Assembly (NCBI GenBank): GCA_030247885.1
Contig: JAPDRO010000006.1
Span: 434,001-498,000, forward strand
Direction of reading: 5' to 3'
Source of the DNA: Taxawa tesnikishii (nom. ined.)
Lineage: Eukaryota; Ascomycota; Dothideomycetes; Dothideales
Length of the DNA stretch: 64,000 nucleotides
Each line of letters begins with the position of its first letter. The stretch's first letter is position 1. Of this stretch, positions 11,007 to 23,797 are shown piece by piece. The notes under the pieces were generated by a model. The model saw only the letters and a program-made list of their open reading frames with translations, was not told where the DNA came from and did not search any database. Position numbers and translations under genes: made by a program.

Positions 11007-13298
11007 TGATGGATGTGTGGACTATGAGGAGCATGTACTTTATGGGAGTACCTTCACAGGTGTTTTGTAACAATATCGTATGCGGCAAAAGAGTCGAGGA
11101 ACCGGTTTGCTCAAGGTTGGAGAACACAGGTGTGCAAATCAAGATATACTTCCTTCCCTCTCATACATCATAGCCTTTGTGGAGGAATGCAGGTTTCGAA
11201 TATTTCAGCAATTTGTCTCACATGGGAGAACAAGGTCTCTGACGAAGGGCATATTATGAACAGGATGGGTGCTCATAGTGCAGTGCACCTCCCACCACGT
11301 TGCTCGATCATTGACTGCTCCACAGCTGAAAACATACGCTTCCGGTGTCGCGTCGATGCCTGCTCGCGCTTCGCGTGGTTTGTGGTTCGAAGAAAGCCTA
11401 CCATAACTGCGGGAGGCCTTGCCACTCGGCTGCCTGGAAAGTCTGTACACTTTATACTTATACCCACGTAGAAGGATATGCGCTGTAACAAGTGCCGTCG
11501 CCAGGACGCAAGAAAGAAAGCCTTCGGGCTTCTGGGCAAGATGCGAGGGTTGGAAGAGCTCAAACCCTTCCAAGGCTGTTTCCAACTAAAGACCACATTG
11601 CGCACATTGGCCACTCAGCCATACAAAGAACCTTCTGTAGAGACTGGTGAGGGTTAGGCGGAGAAGGATGTCAGCACGTCCAACGATGAGGAGAATTCGT
11701 GCTCTCATCAGCCGGCCAGCGCGACCGAGTAACTGCCATAACATGGCGAAGAGAGAGGAACAAGCAAGACAGATTCAATCTTGAGCTTTCATCATGTCTA
11801 CCTATTACGGATATCGCCTTGCAACCACTTTGTATCGGTAACCTGACTATCGAGAAGATCGAGCACAAGGATGGGCGGACGATATCGTACGAAGCCGTAT
11901 GAAAAAGGGCAATATAGCAGAGATAGCTGATAGAACAGAGGGTAATGCGGACCATGCAGCAGTGCGGAACGCGTTTCCTCGTCATTCTGAAGTAGCATGG
12001 TGAATGAAAGTACACCAGGTTGAGAGTGAGCAGAACAGCTGCTGAACACTTGCAACCAAACCAAGTCAATAGCGTAGGCGCACAAGGCAGACCAGTAGAT
12101 ATGAAGTCCTTTGTAGTGCTGTGCGACTTCGACGTCCTCGATGCCGCCAGTCCTTTGGCCAAGACGGTGCAAGACCCGAACGCCAGCTCAGCTCCCGACC
12201 AGATCTTGCACCTCGAGTCTTCTGCACAGCAACAACACAGCCACGTCGAGACCACGCATGCTCTGCGCTACACGGGACGTACCCTGTGCTTGCACTATAC
12301 TTCCTGGTACCATGTCACTATACGAACGCCTTGGAAGCTTCTTGCTCCCCGCTTCCCAAGTCGGGATCCAATGCGGTCCGCCAAAGCCGACTTCACCAAC
12401 CATTGATAGCCATCAACAATGCCCTGAAAATCTTTGAACAGCAGCTGACCAGCAAGGGGTACACAAACAATATCGAAAGACGTTGATCGGCCTTCCCCAC
12501 ATTACTGCAGGTATGTTTCACGTCGGAATGAAGCTACCCGCTTTACGCTATACCATCGCATTGGCGCTCTCACCCCACCTGGGGCTGGTTTACATGTCGT
12601 GTTTTGCAAGATCTAAGGATAGGCGCTGCGCTCGAAGTTGCCTCTTTGTTAGAGGATGCTACCCCAATACTGCGCTATCGACAGTTGTGATCTTCGAAAA
12701 ACCGGCCCGTTGGCGTCGAATACGAGCACGCAACATACAGAAGGCAATCTCCAAAGCAAGGACTGAAACCAATCTCATGTGCTCATGCCGTCCGGGCGGA
12801 TCGTAGAAATGCTTAACACTACTCTGTGACGTCAAGGCAAACAGATGATCGAGCTCTATTACCGAGTGCAGCGTTTTGCGGTGCCCTACGACCATCGTAC
12901 ATCTAACCTCGCTGATTACTGCTTTCATCGAAGCAGTTGCATACCATTACACCTCGTAGCTCCATTCCGCAGGAGCTAGCTGTTGATCAATACTACTGTG
13001 TCATTGACATGTGCAATATGACTATTCGAGTAAGTAGTAAGGGTCTTGGCTGACTGCTTGCTTCATTCCTGCTTTGCCGACCAGAGGTACTTGCTTCATC
13101 TCATGCTGAAACTTGATCTTGCCTGCCTCAGGGGCTCATCCTATCGAGATATAAGAGTAACAACCTTTCTCCCCATTTTCTCCTTTCTCCACCAGCACTC
13201 AGAAACACATTCCCACAATCGTCCGCATTCAAAGACACGACAGCAGACTCGAACACACACCTTGATCAGCATCTCACCAATCATTGACAATCTTCACA
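11007..13298. other. 2.3-kb gene-poor region
   Basis: I find no convincing gene. Open frames of 60-194 codons occur on both strands but overlap each other, are Cys/Ser/Leu-rich without domain character, and lack plausible splicing. Near the right end a TATA-like GATATAAGAG (about 13147-13156) followed by a CT-rich tract (13163-13190) lies about 150 bp before the But2 gene and is a reasonable core promoter. Confidence 0.45.
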
Positions 13299-14450
13299 AT
13301 GAGATACACCACTGCCACACTCCTCTCGCTTGTCAGCGGTATCGAAGCCCTCGTGGCTCGTGACGGATCCTGGTGTGACCCATCAACTCCGGCGTGACAA
13401 CGTACACTGACATCTCGCAGCTGCTTCCACCTCTCAGCCTCAGGCGGTCCGGGCGGTAACGTCGGTCAGCTCAGCGACGGTCAGAACCGGATTGGTCAAG
13501 GCGGCCTTCCAGAAGGCCAATATTGCATTGACTCCAATGGCGGTACGTACAGTCATACTCCAACCCTTAATCTTTCACATGCAATGCATATTCCTTCCTT
13601 CGCTTCACTTGGCTGACGATAGCAGGTTTGACGGATGGCAACGGACGCGGGTGCATCCTGACAGCGCCTACCACTCAGTTCCAGTGCGACGTGGGAGCCT
13701 CCCCAGCTACCGGCTTCTCAGTCGGCTGCAATGGTACATTGGCCATGAACGGTAGCACCACATTCGCTTCGTGCCCAACTGGCGATAACGGAGGCTACAA
13801 CCTCTACACCAAGGCGCCTCAAGGTCAGCAAGACTGTGTCTCGGTTACGCTGACCGCCGACAACTGCAAGTCTGGCTGTCCCGCTTCCCCAGAGCCAGCG
13901 CCGGCGCCACCAAAGACTTGTCCAGCCAACCTGTCTGGCAACTACGAGGCGAGTCTCTCTCAGTTTGCATACGTGGGGCTATCTGACATCAGCGCAGTAT
14001 CCTCATCTCATCGTTCCCATCGATTCCACCAAGCCTAACAATGCGGCCGGAACCTCGTACAACGGCACCATCTCCTCCACCGTCTCATCCATCTACAACT
14101 TTGACATCCCCAGTAGCGACAACGGCAAGACATGCTCGCTCGTCTTCCTCTTCCCCACACAATCCCAGCTCGAAACCTCCGCATACACTTTCTCCGGCAA
14201 CGGTAGCATCCAATTCGAGCTTCTGACCGGCCCTGCCAACTCCGGCACAACATACTCCAACGCGCCGGCCGTCAAGACCGACTACGGCATCACCGACGTT
14301 GCGCCAGGAAACTCATACACCATCGCAACCTTCCCTTGCCCAGCCAACACTGCCATCGGCGTCGAGGCAAAGGCCTGCGGTGACACCTACCTCGACTACT
14401 TCCAGGACTACAACCCATCCCCTATCGGTCTGTACATCACCACTTGCTAA
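13299..14450 (+). CDS. Secreted But2-domain cell-wall-type protein
   Basis: Exons are 13299-13372, 13421-13542, 13626-13948 and 13998-14450; phases sum to 323 residues. The N-terminus MRYTTATLLSLVSGIEALVA is a signal peptide. A Cys- and Gly-rich domain follows (GQNRIGQGGLPEGQYCID), then a Pro linker (PEPAPAPPK), then the C-terminal But2-like domain opening NYE|YPHLIVPIDST and ending IGLYITTC. Such proteins are secreted by filamentous ascomycetes; their biochemical role is not established. The third intron appears to use a GC-AG boundary (GAG|gcgagt...gcgcag), which recreates the family's YPHLIVP junction. A GT donor four bases further on paired with an acceptor at 13992 is an in-frame alternative adding ATQ. 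Confidence 0.82.
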
Positions 14451-14805
14451 GGGCAGCGAGAAGGGAAGGACACGAGCGTTGTCAAACGAACGAGACTGCG
14501 AAATGATGACCTATTGGGAAGCGCCATGAAGGGGGAGAGATGTCTGCATGAGTGGATGATTGATGCTCCAAATGAATGTGTTGTACTTGACCAGAGTGTA
14601 TTCACGCCCAGTACGAAGGAAATCAACCGTTGTTAAGAGCACTTGTTAGCTGGAAATATTTGTCTGCCGCTGCAAGTACATGCAAGTAGTTCCGCCGACA
14701 GAAAGTCCCAAACAGCAAAGTAGAGGTATCTAGCCCTGCAACGAATCGTATGTCACGTAGAGTATTACCGGCCAAGCGAACATAGACTCACCACCCAGCC
14801 ACCTT
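14451..14805. other. Convergent intergenic region
   Basis: Between the stops of the But2 gene and MSH6; both terminators should be here. Nothing else is seen. Confidence 0.4.
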
Positions 14806-17800
14806 TCAGAGCGCAGCAATAGCACGTCTGAGTACCTCCAGACCTCTCTCTCCAATACCACCCTCCTCTTCGTCTTGACCTTCGCCCATCCTGAGCACCC
14901 AGGCAACGTCGCTCAGCAAACCCAGAGGGAGTTCGCCGGCAGTCTTCTGCTCCGCCTTGACCTTTAGCCGACCTGTGTGCTCCCATTCGGCAGCCGCCTC
15001 CTCTGCTCTCTGGACCACCTTGTTCGGAATGCCGCACATGGCTGCACAGTGCATACCGAAACTGCCTTCTGCGACGCCGTCCTCGAGCTTGTAGAGGAAG
15101 GTCACCTTGCGTTCTTCGTCGTCGACGTGGATAGCCATGCGCATGGGTCTGATCTCGGGGTGACGTGCGTACTCTACTGCTAGGGAGTGGTAATGCGTAG
15201 CGAAGAAGCCAATGCAGCCGACGTGGGTCGCGACATGGTGCAGCACAGCTTGGGCAACAGCGACGCCATCGTAGGACGACGTACCGCGGCCGAGCTCGTC
15301 CAGGATGACGAGGGAACGAGATGTAGCTTCGGCAAGGATCTTCTTGGTCTCTGAAAGTTCCACCATGAACGTACTCTGGCCCGCGAAGATGTTGTCGTGT
15401 GCGCCCAAACGCGACATGATGCGATCCACAGTCGTCATTCGAGCATAGGCGCAAGGAACGTAACAGCCGATCTGGGCCAGAATGACGGCGATGCAGGTCA
15501 TGCGTAGAATGGTAGATTTACCAGCCGCGTTCGCGCCAGTCAAGAGGTCGATCTTGGGTGAAGAACCGCCTAGTGCGACGTCGTTGGGTATGAAATCGGA
15601 GACGGTGCTTACCATGCAAGGGTGCCGCAGATCTTGGAGTTCGAGCACGCTCCGCTCACCCTCTACAAACTCAGGACGGCAGCTTGGTTCGCCAAGGGAG
15701 GCAGAGGCCTTGGCAAGAGAGATCAGACAGTCCAGATGCGCAACAATCTTGACAGCAGCAAGCCAAACAGCGTAGTCTTCGTCGAAGCGGGCATAGAATC
15801 GGCCAGCGACCTGCTTGACGATTTGAGCGTGCGTCTCCTGAGCTTCCTTGAGATCCTGGACTAGGCCTTCGAGCTCGGGGAAGTAGTATCTCTTGACAGC
15901 TTTAGTCGCAGACATCTGCCTCCAGTTCTTTGGTATCTGTTTGACTTTTATCGGAACCTCCATTTGGTAAATCTCCTTGCCGTTGTCGGTGTACTTGACC
16001 GCAGTGGAACCAAGTTCGCTACGACAACGCTTGAGCAGCTTCTCGAGGTCGGACAGGATCTTGTTGATGTTCTGTTCGCTCTCGTCAAAATCTTGCTCAA
16101 CGCCAGGCTCGGGCACCAGTAACCCGTCTGCCAAGGCCTTCTTGCGGTCGAAAGCATCCTTCCAGTGCTTCAAGGTACCAGCCAGATCTGGCATCGACGT
16201 GATGAGCTGGCCAATGATGCCCTCGCCGTCTCCAAACGAGCTCAGCAAGCTCATGGTGTACTCGATCTGCTCGAAGCCTTCCAAAACCTTGACGAAATCC
16301 TGAGCTCTGCATCTTCCGGCATGGATACGGGAGATGAGACGCTCCAAGTCTGGTAGCTTGCTCAAGGACTCAGTGAAGCGATCAGTTACTGTAGAATCTG
16401 CGTTCAGTGCTTCAACAGCATCGAGTCGAGCATTGATCTTCGCGGAATCTGCCAGAGGATGGCATACCCATTGACGGAGCATACGTTTGCCGAAAGGAGT
16501 GATACATCGGTTCAACATGGCAAAAAGTGTACCCTCGGTACTGCCGTCGAAGGTGTTGGCAAAGATCTCTAGGTTAATCAAGCTTTGGCCGTCGAGTACC
16601 AGGCTGGATGCCTTCCGGATCGGATCATACCAGTCGAAGTTGCCAAGCGTGATCAGATCGCGTTCAATTTTGAGAGTGGAGAGATACCAAACCAGAGCTC
16701 CAACTGCGGAAAAGACAAGTTCTTTGTCTCTTGCCTGTCGGAGTACGGCAGGCCAGGCATCGCTATCATCGGTAACCGCCGATTCGAAGTAGCGCTCTCC
16801 CTCAATCTTCATGGCTGCCCTGTCAGCGGTGAGGAATTCCTTCTCTGACTTGAGATAGTTCCAGATCGCCGTGGGGCTAGTGTTGTTCTTCAGAATGCGG
16901 ACTGCTTTTGCAGAAATACAAGACTGTTCAATTAGCTTAGTGCAAAAGCTCAAGCTCGGATGTGCATACCTTTTCCAGGAGAAGCTCGCCTGGTCGTATC
17001 TGAGCGACGAACGTTTCAAACTTGGTCATATCGGCGTCATCCACGAAGTCTGTCAGGTGAAACTGTGCAGTAGCAGTATCAACAAACGCAATACCAAAAG
17101 CTGGCAAACCGTCGACCTCTACTTCCTTGATAGCTGCACAGTATACAGCCATGTCATCTTGCAGCATGCCACCTTCAACCAAGGTTCCTGCAGTCAAGAC
17201 CGAAGCAAGCTCCCTTCTGATGACCTTGTCTTCTTTCTGGGCCTTGCCACCTTTGGCCCCTTTCTCGTCACGCTCGCGCATGTCTTTGCCCAAAGCAGTC
17301 TCCATCTGATCCACTCTAGCGATTTTGAAGCCTTTCGCTACGAACTGGTTGGCCCAGTACTCCAATGACGATTCGGGAACACCGACCATCCTCATGTTGA
17401 CGCGATCCGTCAGCTTTAGGTCGAACAGCTGGTGGCCAACGGTAGCGTCATTTTCGTATAGTTCGTAGAACTTGCCCTTTTGAAGAACACGATAGTGTCC
17501 CAGAACTTCTGCTTTATTTCCCAGTACTGCTTTTCGAAGGGAGAGAACTTGGCCCATGCTCCTGGAGGGATGTATATCGTTCGCGGATCGTAGTCTGGAT
17601 GTCCGGGAAGATTGCGATCTGCATCTACGATATTGGCCAACCATGTGTAGCGCTTCTCTGGCTCTGTTATGTGTGCCTTCTGCTTTCTGTTTTCCGCCGA
17701 GGTTGATTTAGAGACTGGTGCAGGTTTGCAGGGGCTTGAGGAAGGTGGTTGAGAAGCATCGAACTTCCACTTCTTAGTGCTGGTGCCCGCAGGAGGAATC

Positions 17801-18636
17801 TCGAGGTCTTCGGCGGCGGGAGAAGCAGGCTTGGAAGGTTTGCGCGGTTGACTAGATCTCTTTCTCGAGCGAGGAGCTTCCTCCTCGGATTCGTCAGCAA
17901 CGATGAAGTCGTCCATGTCTGTCCCTCGTTAGCATCCGATCGGAGAGTTGACGGCAGGTATGTCACGCCGAACATACTATCCGCTTGAGTCATTGCTGCT
18001 TCCATGTCCGCATCCATTGAGAACTCGTCGTCTGAATCGTCTGGCACACTGATCTTTCTTCTCTTTGCAGCGCGTCCGTTGGTTGCGTTTGTGGAGAGTG
18101 GCTTGGAGACATCCTCTTCATCCTCATTCTCGCTTCCCGATTCTGCGTAGCTGATACTCTTCTTTGCCTAGAACTAGCCATGAGCAATACCCAAGGGACA
18201 TCCGAGGGGCAGACTAACATTGCGAGACTGGCTGGAAGCCGAAAAACTTGGACCTTCTTTGCGCGCTCCATCAGCTCCTCCTCCAACAGTGGGTGTAATT
18301 GGCGACGGCAGACCATTCTCCTTGTTCTTTCCAGCCTTGATCGGACTGCTCTGGGGTTCGCTGGGCTCGACGCCTCTTCTGGCTGGCTACTCGGCGCTGG
18401 TGTGATGCTTGCGCTTGACCTTGGCAACGAGGAGGCTTTGCTGAAGCCATGGGGTAGAGGCTTAGGCTTGGGGTCGCATCGGATACCGGATTCGATGCTG
18501 GGCCGCTCTTCTTCTGGAAGAAGCCTAGGATGGACTTCTGCTGTCCTTTGCCCGATTGCGACGAGGTGGAGGCGTTCTTCTGAAGTTTCGGAGGGCGTGG
18601 CGTGGAGATTTCGTTACCCTCAATACCGCGGGCCAT
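14806..18636 (-). CDS. MSH6: DNA mismatch repair protein Msh6
   Basis: Exons are 18636-18219, 18167-17978, 17918-16970 and 16923-14806; restored length 1225 residues. Near the N-terminus QKSILGFF is a PCNA-interacting PIP box, followed by a Ser/Pro-rich disordered region and acidic stretches (SVPDDSDDEF, MDDFIV). The mismatch-binding domain carries the family's aromatic motif in KGKFYELYEND. The ATPase has Walker A GANAAGKST, VELSETKKIL, Walker B LVILDELGRGTSSYDG and FATHYH. As MutS-alpha with Msh2 it recognises base mismatches and small loops in the nucleus. Three frame breaks at runs 18470-18473, 18353-18356 and 17478-17481 each need one extra base; the first two lie in the disordered N-terminus. 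It shares a promoter region with FPGS. Confidence 0.95.
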
Positions 18637-18924
18637 TGTGAAGGCTTGCACAAAAATCCGGAAAACAGGCAGTACCGGAGAAACGGAAGAAGACGAGGCG
18701 AAGGGAGGCAGCGCGCGTATGAGACAGATGCTGGACGGGGAGGGTGAGAGTAAGAGTGAGAGTGAGAGTGAGAATGAGACGCGATGTGGAGAAGGCAGGC
18801 GCGTCGTCACCGCGTCGCTTCCCGTAAATTGGCTTCTTGGCGCGACCGTGACGGAGCGATGGGACCCTTGGATGTGCTGCCCTGGCCGTCTTCAAGCGTC
18901 GCATTCGGACACAACGATGCGCTT
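18637..18924. promoter_or_regulatory. Divergent promoter region, MSH6 / FPGS, with hexamer repeat
   Basis: 288 bp between the MSH6 ATG and the upstream FPGS ATG. A degenerate GAGAGT/GAGTGA hexamer run (18744-18779) forms a purine-rich tract and is the only feature noticed. Both genes are tied to DNA synthesis (repair, folate), so shared cell-cycle control is a plausible inference. I did not find a convincing ACGCGT (MCB) box in it. Confidence 0.5.
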
Positions 18925-20668
18925 ATGCCGTTCCAATGGGCGTCGTGGCGTGCGTTCAAGTGGCTAGGTAGAACATCTCGAGGCCTTCACTCCACAGTCA
19001 GCATGGCCAGGGACTACAACGTGAGCTTTCGGTGGATGTAGCGAGGGCCCGCATGCTGATCGAGTACAGGCTGCTGTGGCAGCGTTGAATACCCTGCAAT
19101 CGAACTTCTCCATCGTGGATGCTATCCGCAAGTCTGGACGCGGCATGAACAAGAACGCCATCCCAGAAATGATTGAATGGTGCAGGAAGATTGGGTACGA
19201 GGTGTGCGTTTTCCGCCATCTGCTCTCTCAACATCACGTGCTGATTCCTTCTTGAGCCGTCAGACTTCGACAGCCTCAACGCCATACACATAGCAGGCAC
19301 GAAAGGCAAAGGATCCACAAGCTCTTTTGTCTCGTCCATCTTGAGTCAGTGCGTCAAACCCTCCGGTCAAGCACAAGGAGGCATCCGCAAAGTCGGCCTC
19401 TACACCTCCCCTCATCTTCGCTTTGTCCGTGAGAGAATCCAAATCAACAACCAGCCACTGTCCGAAGAAGCCTTCGCCAAGTACTTCTACGAGACATGGG
19501 ACCGCCTGGAGGCTTCCGCAAAAGCAGCAGGACACCCGGACCCATCCTCTCCGGAGACGAAACCGGTCTACTTTCGCTTCCTGACCCTCATGGCATTTCA
19601 TTGCTACCTTAGCGAGGGCGTAGATACCGCGGTTGTTGAGTGTGGGATCGGTGGCGAATATGACAGCACTAACATCCTTGTCAAGCCCAGTGTGACGGGC
19701 GTCACAAGTCTCGGCATTGACCACACAGCGATGCTGGGGAGACCATCGAGTCCATCGCGTGGCACAAGGCGGGCATCTTCAAGCCAGGTGTTCCAGCTTT
19801 CTCCGCTCCGCAGCCAGAGAGCGCGATTCAGGTATTGCGCGAAAGAGCTGCGGAGAGGAAAACGGAGCTGCAGGTTGTTTCCGCCCATCCTGCGCTGGAA
19901 AGCATCAAGCTTGGTCTGGCTGCGGACTTCCAAAAGACGAATGCTTCGCTCGCAGTAGCGATTGCCTCTGCTCATCTCCGACAACAAGGCCTCTCCTCGA
20001 TCCTGTCACCAACCGAGGCAGACACGTCGCTGCCAGAAGAGCTCCGCAAAGGGCTGGAACAAGTGCGGCTTGGAGGGCGCTGCGAAATACGCCATGACCA
20101 AGCGCACAATCTCACTTGGCACATCGACGGAGGGCATACGCTTGAAAGCATCGAAATGGCCGGAAGGTGGTTCGCGTCGCTGATCCAACCCTCGACATCA
20201 GACTCGTCAAGCTCCCCAACCGCACCCAGAGTCTTGATCTTCAACCAACAAACGCGAGATGCGGCGTCCTTGGCCAAGCGCCTTCATGGTACCCTTGCTA
20301 CTGCGTTGGACGACAGCCGGCCTTTCACCCATGTCATCTTTTGCACAAACACAACATATGCCTCTACTGGGTTCAGGCCGGATTTGACGAGCATCAACAC
20401 TAATGCAGCGGACGTTGAGGCTTTGAGTGTGCAACATGGACTGGCAAAGACCTGGGCGGAGGTTGATCCGGAAGCCAAGGTCGATGTGGTGAGGACTGTT
20501 GAAGAGGCAGTGGCTCTGTCGCGGCACATAGCAGGAGACTCTGAAGTAGAGGCAAAGAAAGGAGGAGAGGAGGTCAAGGTGCTCGTCACGGGTAGCTTGC
20601 ACCTTGTCGGTGGTGTGGTGGAAGTGCTGGAGAGCGAAGCTGAAAGTGCAGGAAAGACCAACGCATGA
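18925..20668 (+). CDS. MET7: Folylpolyglutamate synthase
   Basis: Exons are 18925-19020, 19070-19201 and 19257-20668; restored length 546 residues. It adds gamma-linked glutamates to folates in an ATP-dependent ligase reaction of the Mur ligase fold. Visible motifs: LNTLQSN, P-loop HIAGTKGKGSTSSF, YTSPHLRFVRERIQIN, ECGIGGEYDSTN and SLGIDHTAMLG. Two in-frame starts exist: ATG 18925 gives a basic, Trp/Arg-rich leader (MPFQWASWRAFKWLGRTSRG) suited to mitochondria, and ATG 19003 gives MARDYN for a cytosolic form, as known for this family. The second intron ends at CTTGAG so that GYE|PSDFD is formed. One frame break at the G-run 19736-19739 needs one more G to give LGETIESIAWHKAGIFKPG. Confidence 0.92.
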
Positions 20669-22049
20669 ACTTTGAATCATTGTACAACCAAGCGACTAGT
20701 TTCATTGCTGACTAGGACGATGCTGGATAGAAGAGCCCATAAATCCAATCTGCACCCTGCCTTCTCCGTCCCCTCGCAGGTCTCGCTCGGTATACTCCGA
20801 GGTCCCTTCAGCGCGGCTGACACCGGATTGACGCCGAACGATCTTCTTCGTGGTGTCGTCTGGCGGCGCCTCTGTTCCCATTGACATTTTGGGGTTTGTT
20901 GCCCACCACACGAAAACAGTGCCAGAACAACGTCTTTTGAGAAAGCCCTCTGAGAGTTGTAACAGCTGTCCTCCATGTGCTCCCTGTATACGGGCTAGAG
21001 TAATCCGCTATTTAGGAGTCCTCAAGAAATGCCACTACTCATACTCCGGGGGCTCCGGTGGCAGTAGAGCAGTGTCAAATCCGAACAATGCAGCTCCCTG
21101 TTGGCCGTCTCCTTCGAAGTGGAAACCGCATCTGCAATCTGCAGCAATGGGTATCCCAGGCCAACGGAGCCGCCTAATTATGAAAGGTTGGTGGTCCGAT
21201 AGCTTCCGAACTCTCATCGGTAGGACTAGGACATGACGCCCGTACATACGGATACTCCCTTGGAAACGAGAGAGCGGCAAAGATCCATGCCAATGCATGT
21301 TTCATTTCGATGATCGTGCATGTGTCATTCTCGTTGGAGTCGTGTCCAGATAGGATGAACTGCGTTCGGAGTGTTCCCTGCTCATGGATATCCCAGTGTG
21401 TCATTTGAGAAACGTCCGGGCCAAAGCTTCGAGGTCGGGCCTGTCAGTCGTATGCTTCCAGAATCCTTTTAGGTTCTGACGTGGATCATCTCCTTGCCTT
21501 CGCGGGTAAACGACTTCTCACAACGATACTGACCACCCGCACAAAAGTCTGCGTCGCTCGGGCAAGTGTTCAACTAACGGACTATTCGCCCCGTATCTGT
21601 TGACATTAATGGTCATAACAACACTGACATCAAGAATGGCAGTGTCACGTGCGTCTGCCCTGTTCCAATGTAGTTCTTTGCACTTTTCTAGACCAGTACT
21701 GCCCCGAATTGGGACGTCGATTGCTCGCATGGATCGCATCGCTTTGTGAAGACATTAGATACACACAAGATGATCTAATGACGGTTGTGGATCTTGAGTC
21801 AGCTGTACTGCTCCTGTGGCAGATATGTGTCATGTCACACAACATATGGACTCGCAAGCTTTGCCAGCGTAGGGGAGACACCCCAATGGCTGAGTTATTA
21901 TTGATGTACACGCGCAATCCGCAATAGAGTGCAACTAGAACCAAAGCAATCGCGCGCTCCTAGGGGTATAACTCGAACAACAAGGTCAACGAATAAAAAG
22001 GAACAAGAGACCAGCCCATACCCATTCAAGATTTCTCAAATGCAGGCCA
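20669..22049. other. 1.4-kb convergent intergenic region
   Basis: Between the stops of FPGS and the rhodopsin-like gene. Small open frames on both strands do not resemble known proteins. I see no repeat or RNA structure. Confidence 0.4.
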
Positions 22050-23797
22050 TCACGTTTTGCTCGAGGAAAGCAGTCCTGCAGCATCCTGGAGCTTTATGAT
22101 CGAGCGTTGTCGTTCCTCTTGGCGTGCTCCCTGCTGCTGCTGCGGCGGCGGAGGGGAGATTAGCCCTCCAACATCCTGCAAACTGATCGGGCTCGTCTGC
22201 CGCTCGAGCCCATGCGAAGGGGCAGCCGCATCGCTGGACGCGGCTCTCCCACGATTACGGCTGCTCTCCCTCGCCTGCGACGTCCGCCGCACGGTGGGTA
22301 GACTCATGCCGAAGCGCGACGCAGATGGCGAAAGCAGACCCCAAGATCCGCGAAGAGATTTCGCGAGCCATGTGACGGAGATGTGGCGTTCATACTGCGC
22401 CTCGGTTCCCGGGAGTGCGAGCGCGAGGGCGGTGCGACGGCGAAATCCTGCGCGTGCGGCTGGGATGCGCTTCCCTCCTCGAGCAGGCCTCCGACGTCGA
22501 AGAAGGAAACTTGTCTCTTCGTTGAGGACACCGGTGATGGTGCTGGGGTTTTTTAGGCAGAGAATCGGCACTGTCGTGCGGGCTGTGCGCGTCTGTCGCG
22601 AGGTTGAGATGGGCAGGTGAGAGCACACGTCTATGATGTAGTGGGGGAGGTTGCGCAGGGCCATTGGGTATGTGGAAAGGAGATGAGGCTGGAAGTGCTA
22701 CTGGAGCTGGCCGGGGCACGGGTGGCTCTACATCGATGAGGTCTGCTGGAATGCGGCTGCCAATTCCACGGAAAAGCTCCTCGTCACTGTCGTACCGCGT
22801 TGTGCTGAGCGTCGGCCGGCGGTTTGTCGATGTTTGCTCGATGCTGTCGAGCGTGCTGCCGCGTCTGTATCTGTTACGCTTGACGCCGCGGTCGCGCACG
22901 AAGGAACCGAGAATTAAGGCGTTCGACACGGCTGCGGAGGCGAGGATCTCACACGAGGCCCAGACCGTGCGGTACTGCTGTCGTCCGCGTTTTGCGATCA
23001 CTTCGGGGACGCGGGTGCCTGTGATGCCGATGAGGCAGATGGAGAGGCTGAAGAGGGCCACCAGGGAGATTTTGCGCTTGACGGACATTTTCGATCGTAG
23101 CACAATTGGAATCGGGAAGGCCACCAGCAGAATGTCAGTAATGATATCGGCCACTCCCATGGTAATCAGTTGAGCGAATCCTTGTCGACATCGCGGGCCT
23201 GGATCAGGCACGACTTGCCAGTAGTGGTCGAAGGGCTGACATTCTGCAAGCGTGGCGATGACAACAACGAAGAAGGTCACAACGAGAAACACGCGGATAC
23301 AGCGCAGCGTAATCTCATAGTTCCGTGTCCAGATGGTCGAGGTCAGGCGCTTGAGAAATTCCGAGACAGTGAACTTGGAAATCCATATGCTGCTGTCTCT
23401 GTCAGTGATTGCCCCGCTCGTAGCCAGCAAACGACACAATAGATACGCACAACATGGCATAGAATATCCTAGAGGCCAGAACCAAGCGCGCTCCGATAGA
23501 CCTCTGGTGTATCTTTGTGGGCGAAATTCCTCCTGAAGTGCTGACATTGTTGGTGCCGAAGAGCAGTATGACATGGACTAGGCCCATGCGGATCAACAGC
23601 GGTATGATGCTCAGCGCCATGATCTTGTCTTCACGGAACAGGACGTTCGTCCTGACCTTGCGGCCACCGAGTCGCACGAGAATGATGACCAAGGCGAAGC
23701 CGGTGCACCACCAGCTGAACAGCAGGGTCGGGTAGTTGTCATCGCGGGTTCGTGGTTCGGGCGGCGCGTCGCTCCATAGATCGCGGCGGAGCAGCAT
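22050..23797 (-). CDS. Seven-helix rhodopsin-domain (PTH11-like) membrane protein
   Basis: Exons are 23797-23451 and 23398-22050; restored length 565 residues. The first 290 residues carry about seven hydrophobic helices (YPTLLFSWWCTGFALVIILV, VFLVVTFFVVVIATL, ITDILLVAFPIPIVL, ISLVALFSLSICLIGITG), the layout of the large fungal rhodopsin-domain family near the PTH11 receptors. Extracellular Cys occur as in CQPF and PRCRQGF. A long cytosolic Ser/Pro/Arg tail follows, holding four related motifs: FFDVGGLLE, FADLGGLLS, LQDVGGLIS and LQDAAGLLS. Ligand and partner are unknown; a sensory role is inference from the family. Two frame breaks, at 22545-22554 and at the C-run 22339-22342, each need one base; the second restores the second tail motif. 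Confidence 0.82.

Noticed and set aside
11671-12255. 194-codon open frame on the minus strand
   Set aside because: Cys/Ser/Leu-rich composition without domain pattern, overlapped by open frames on the other strand, no plausible start context or splicing.
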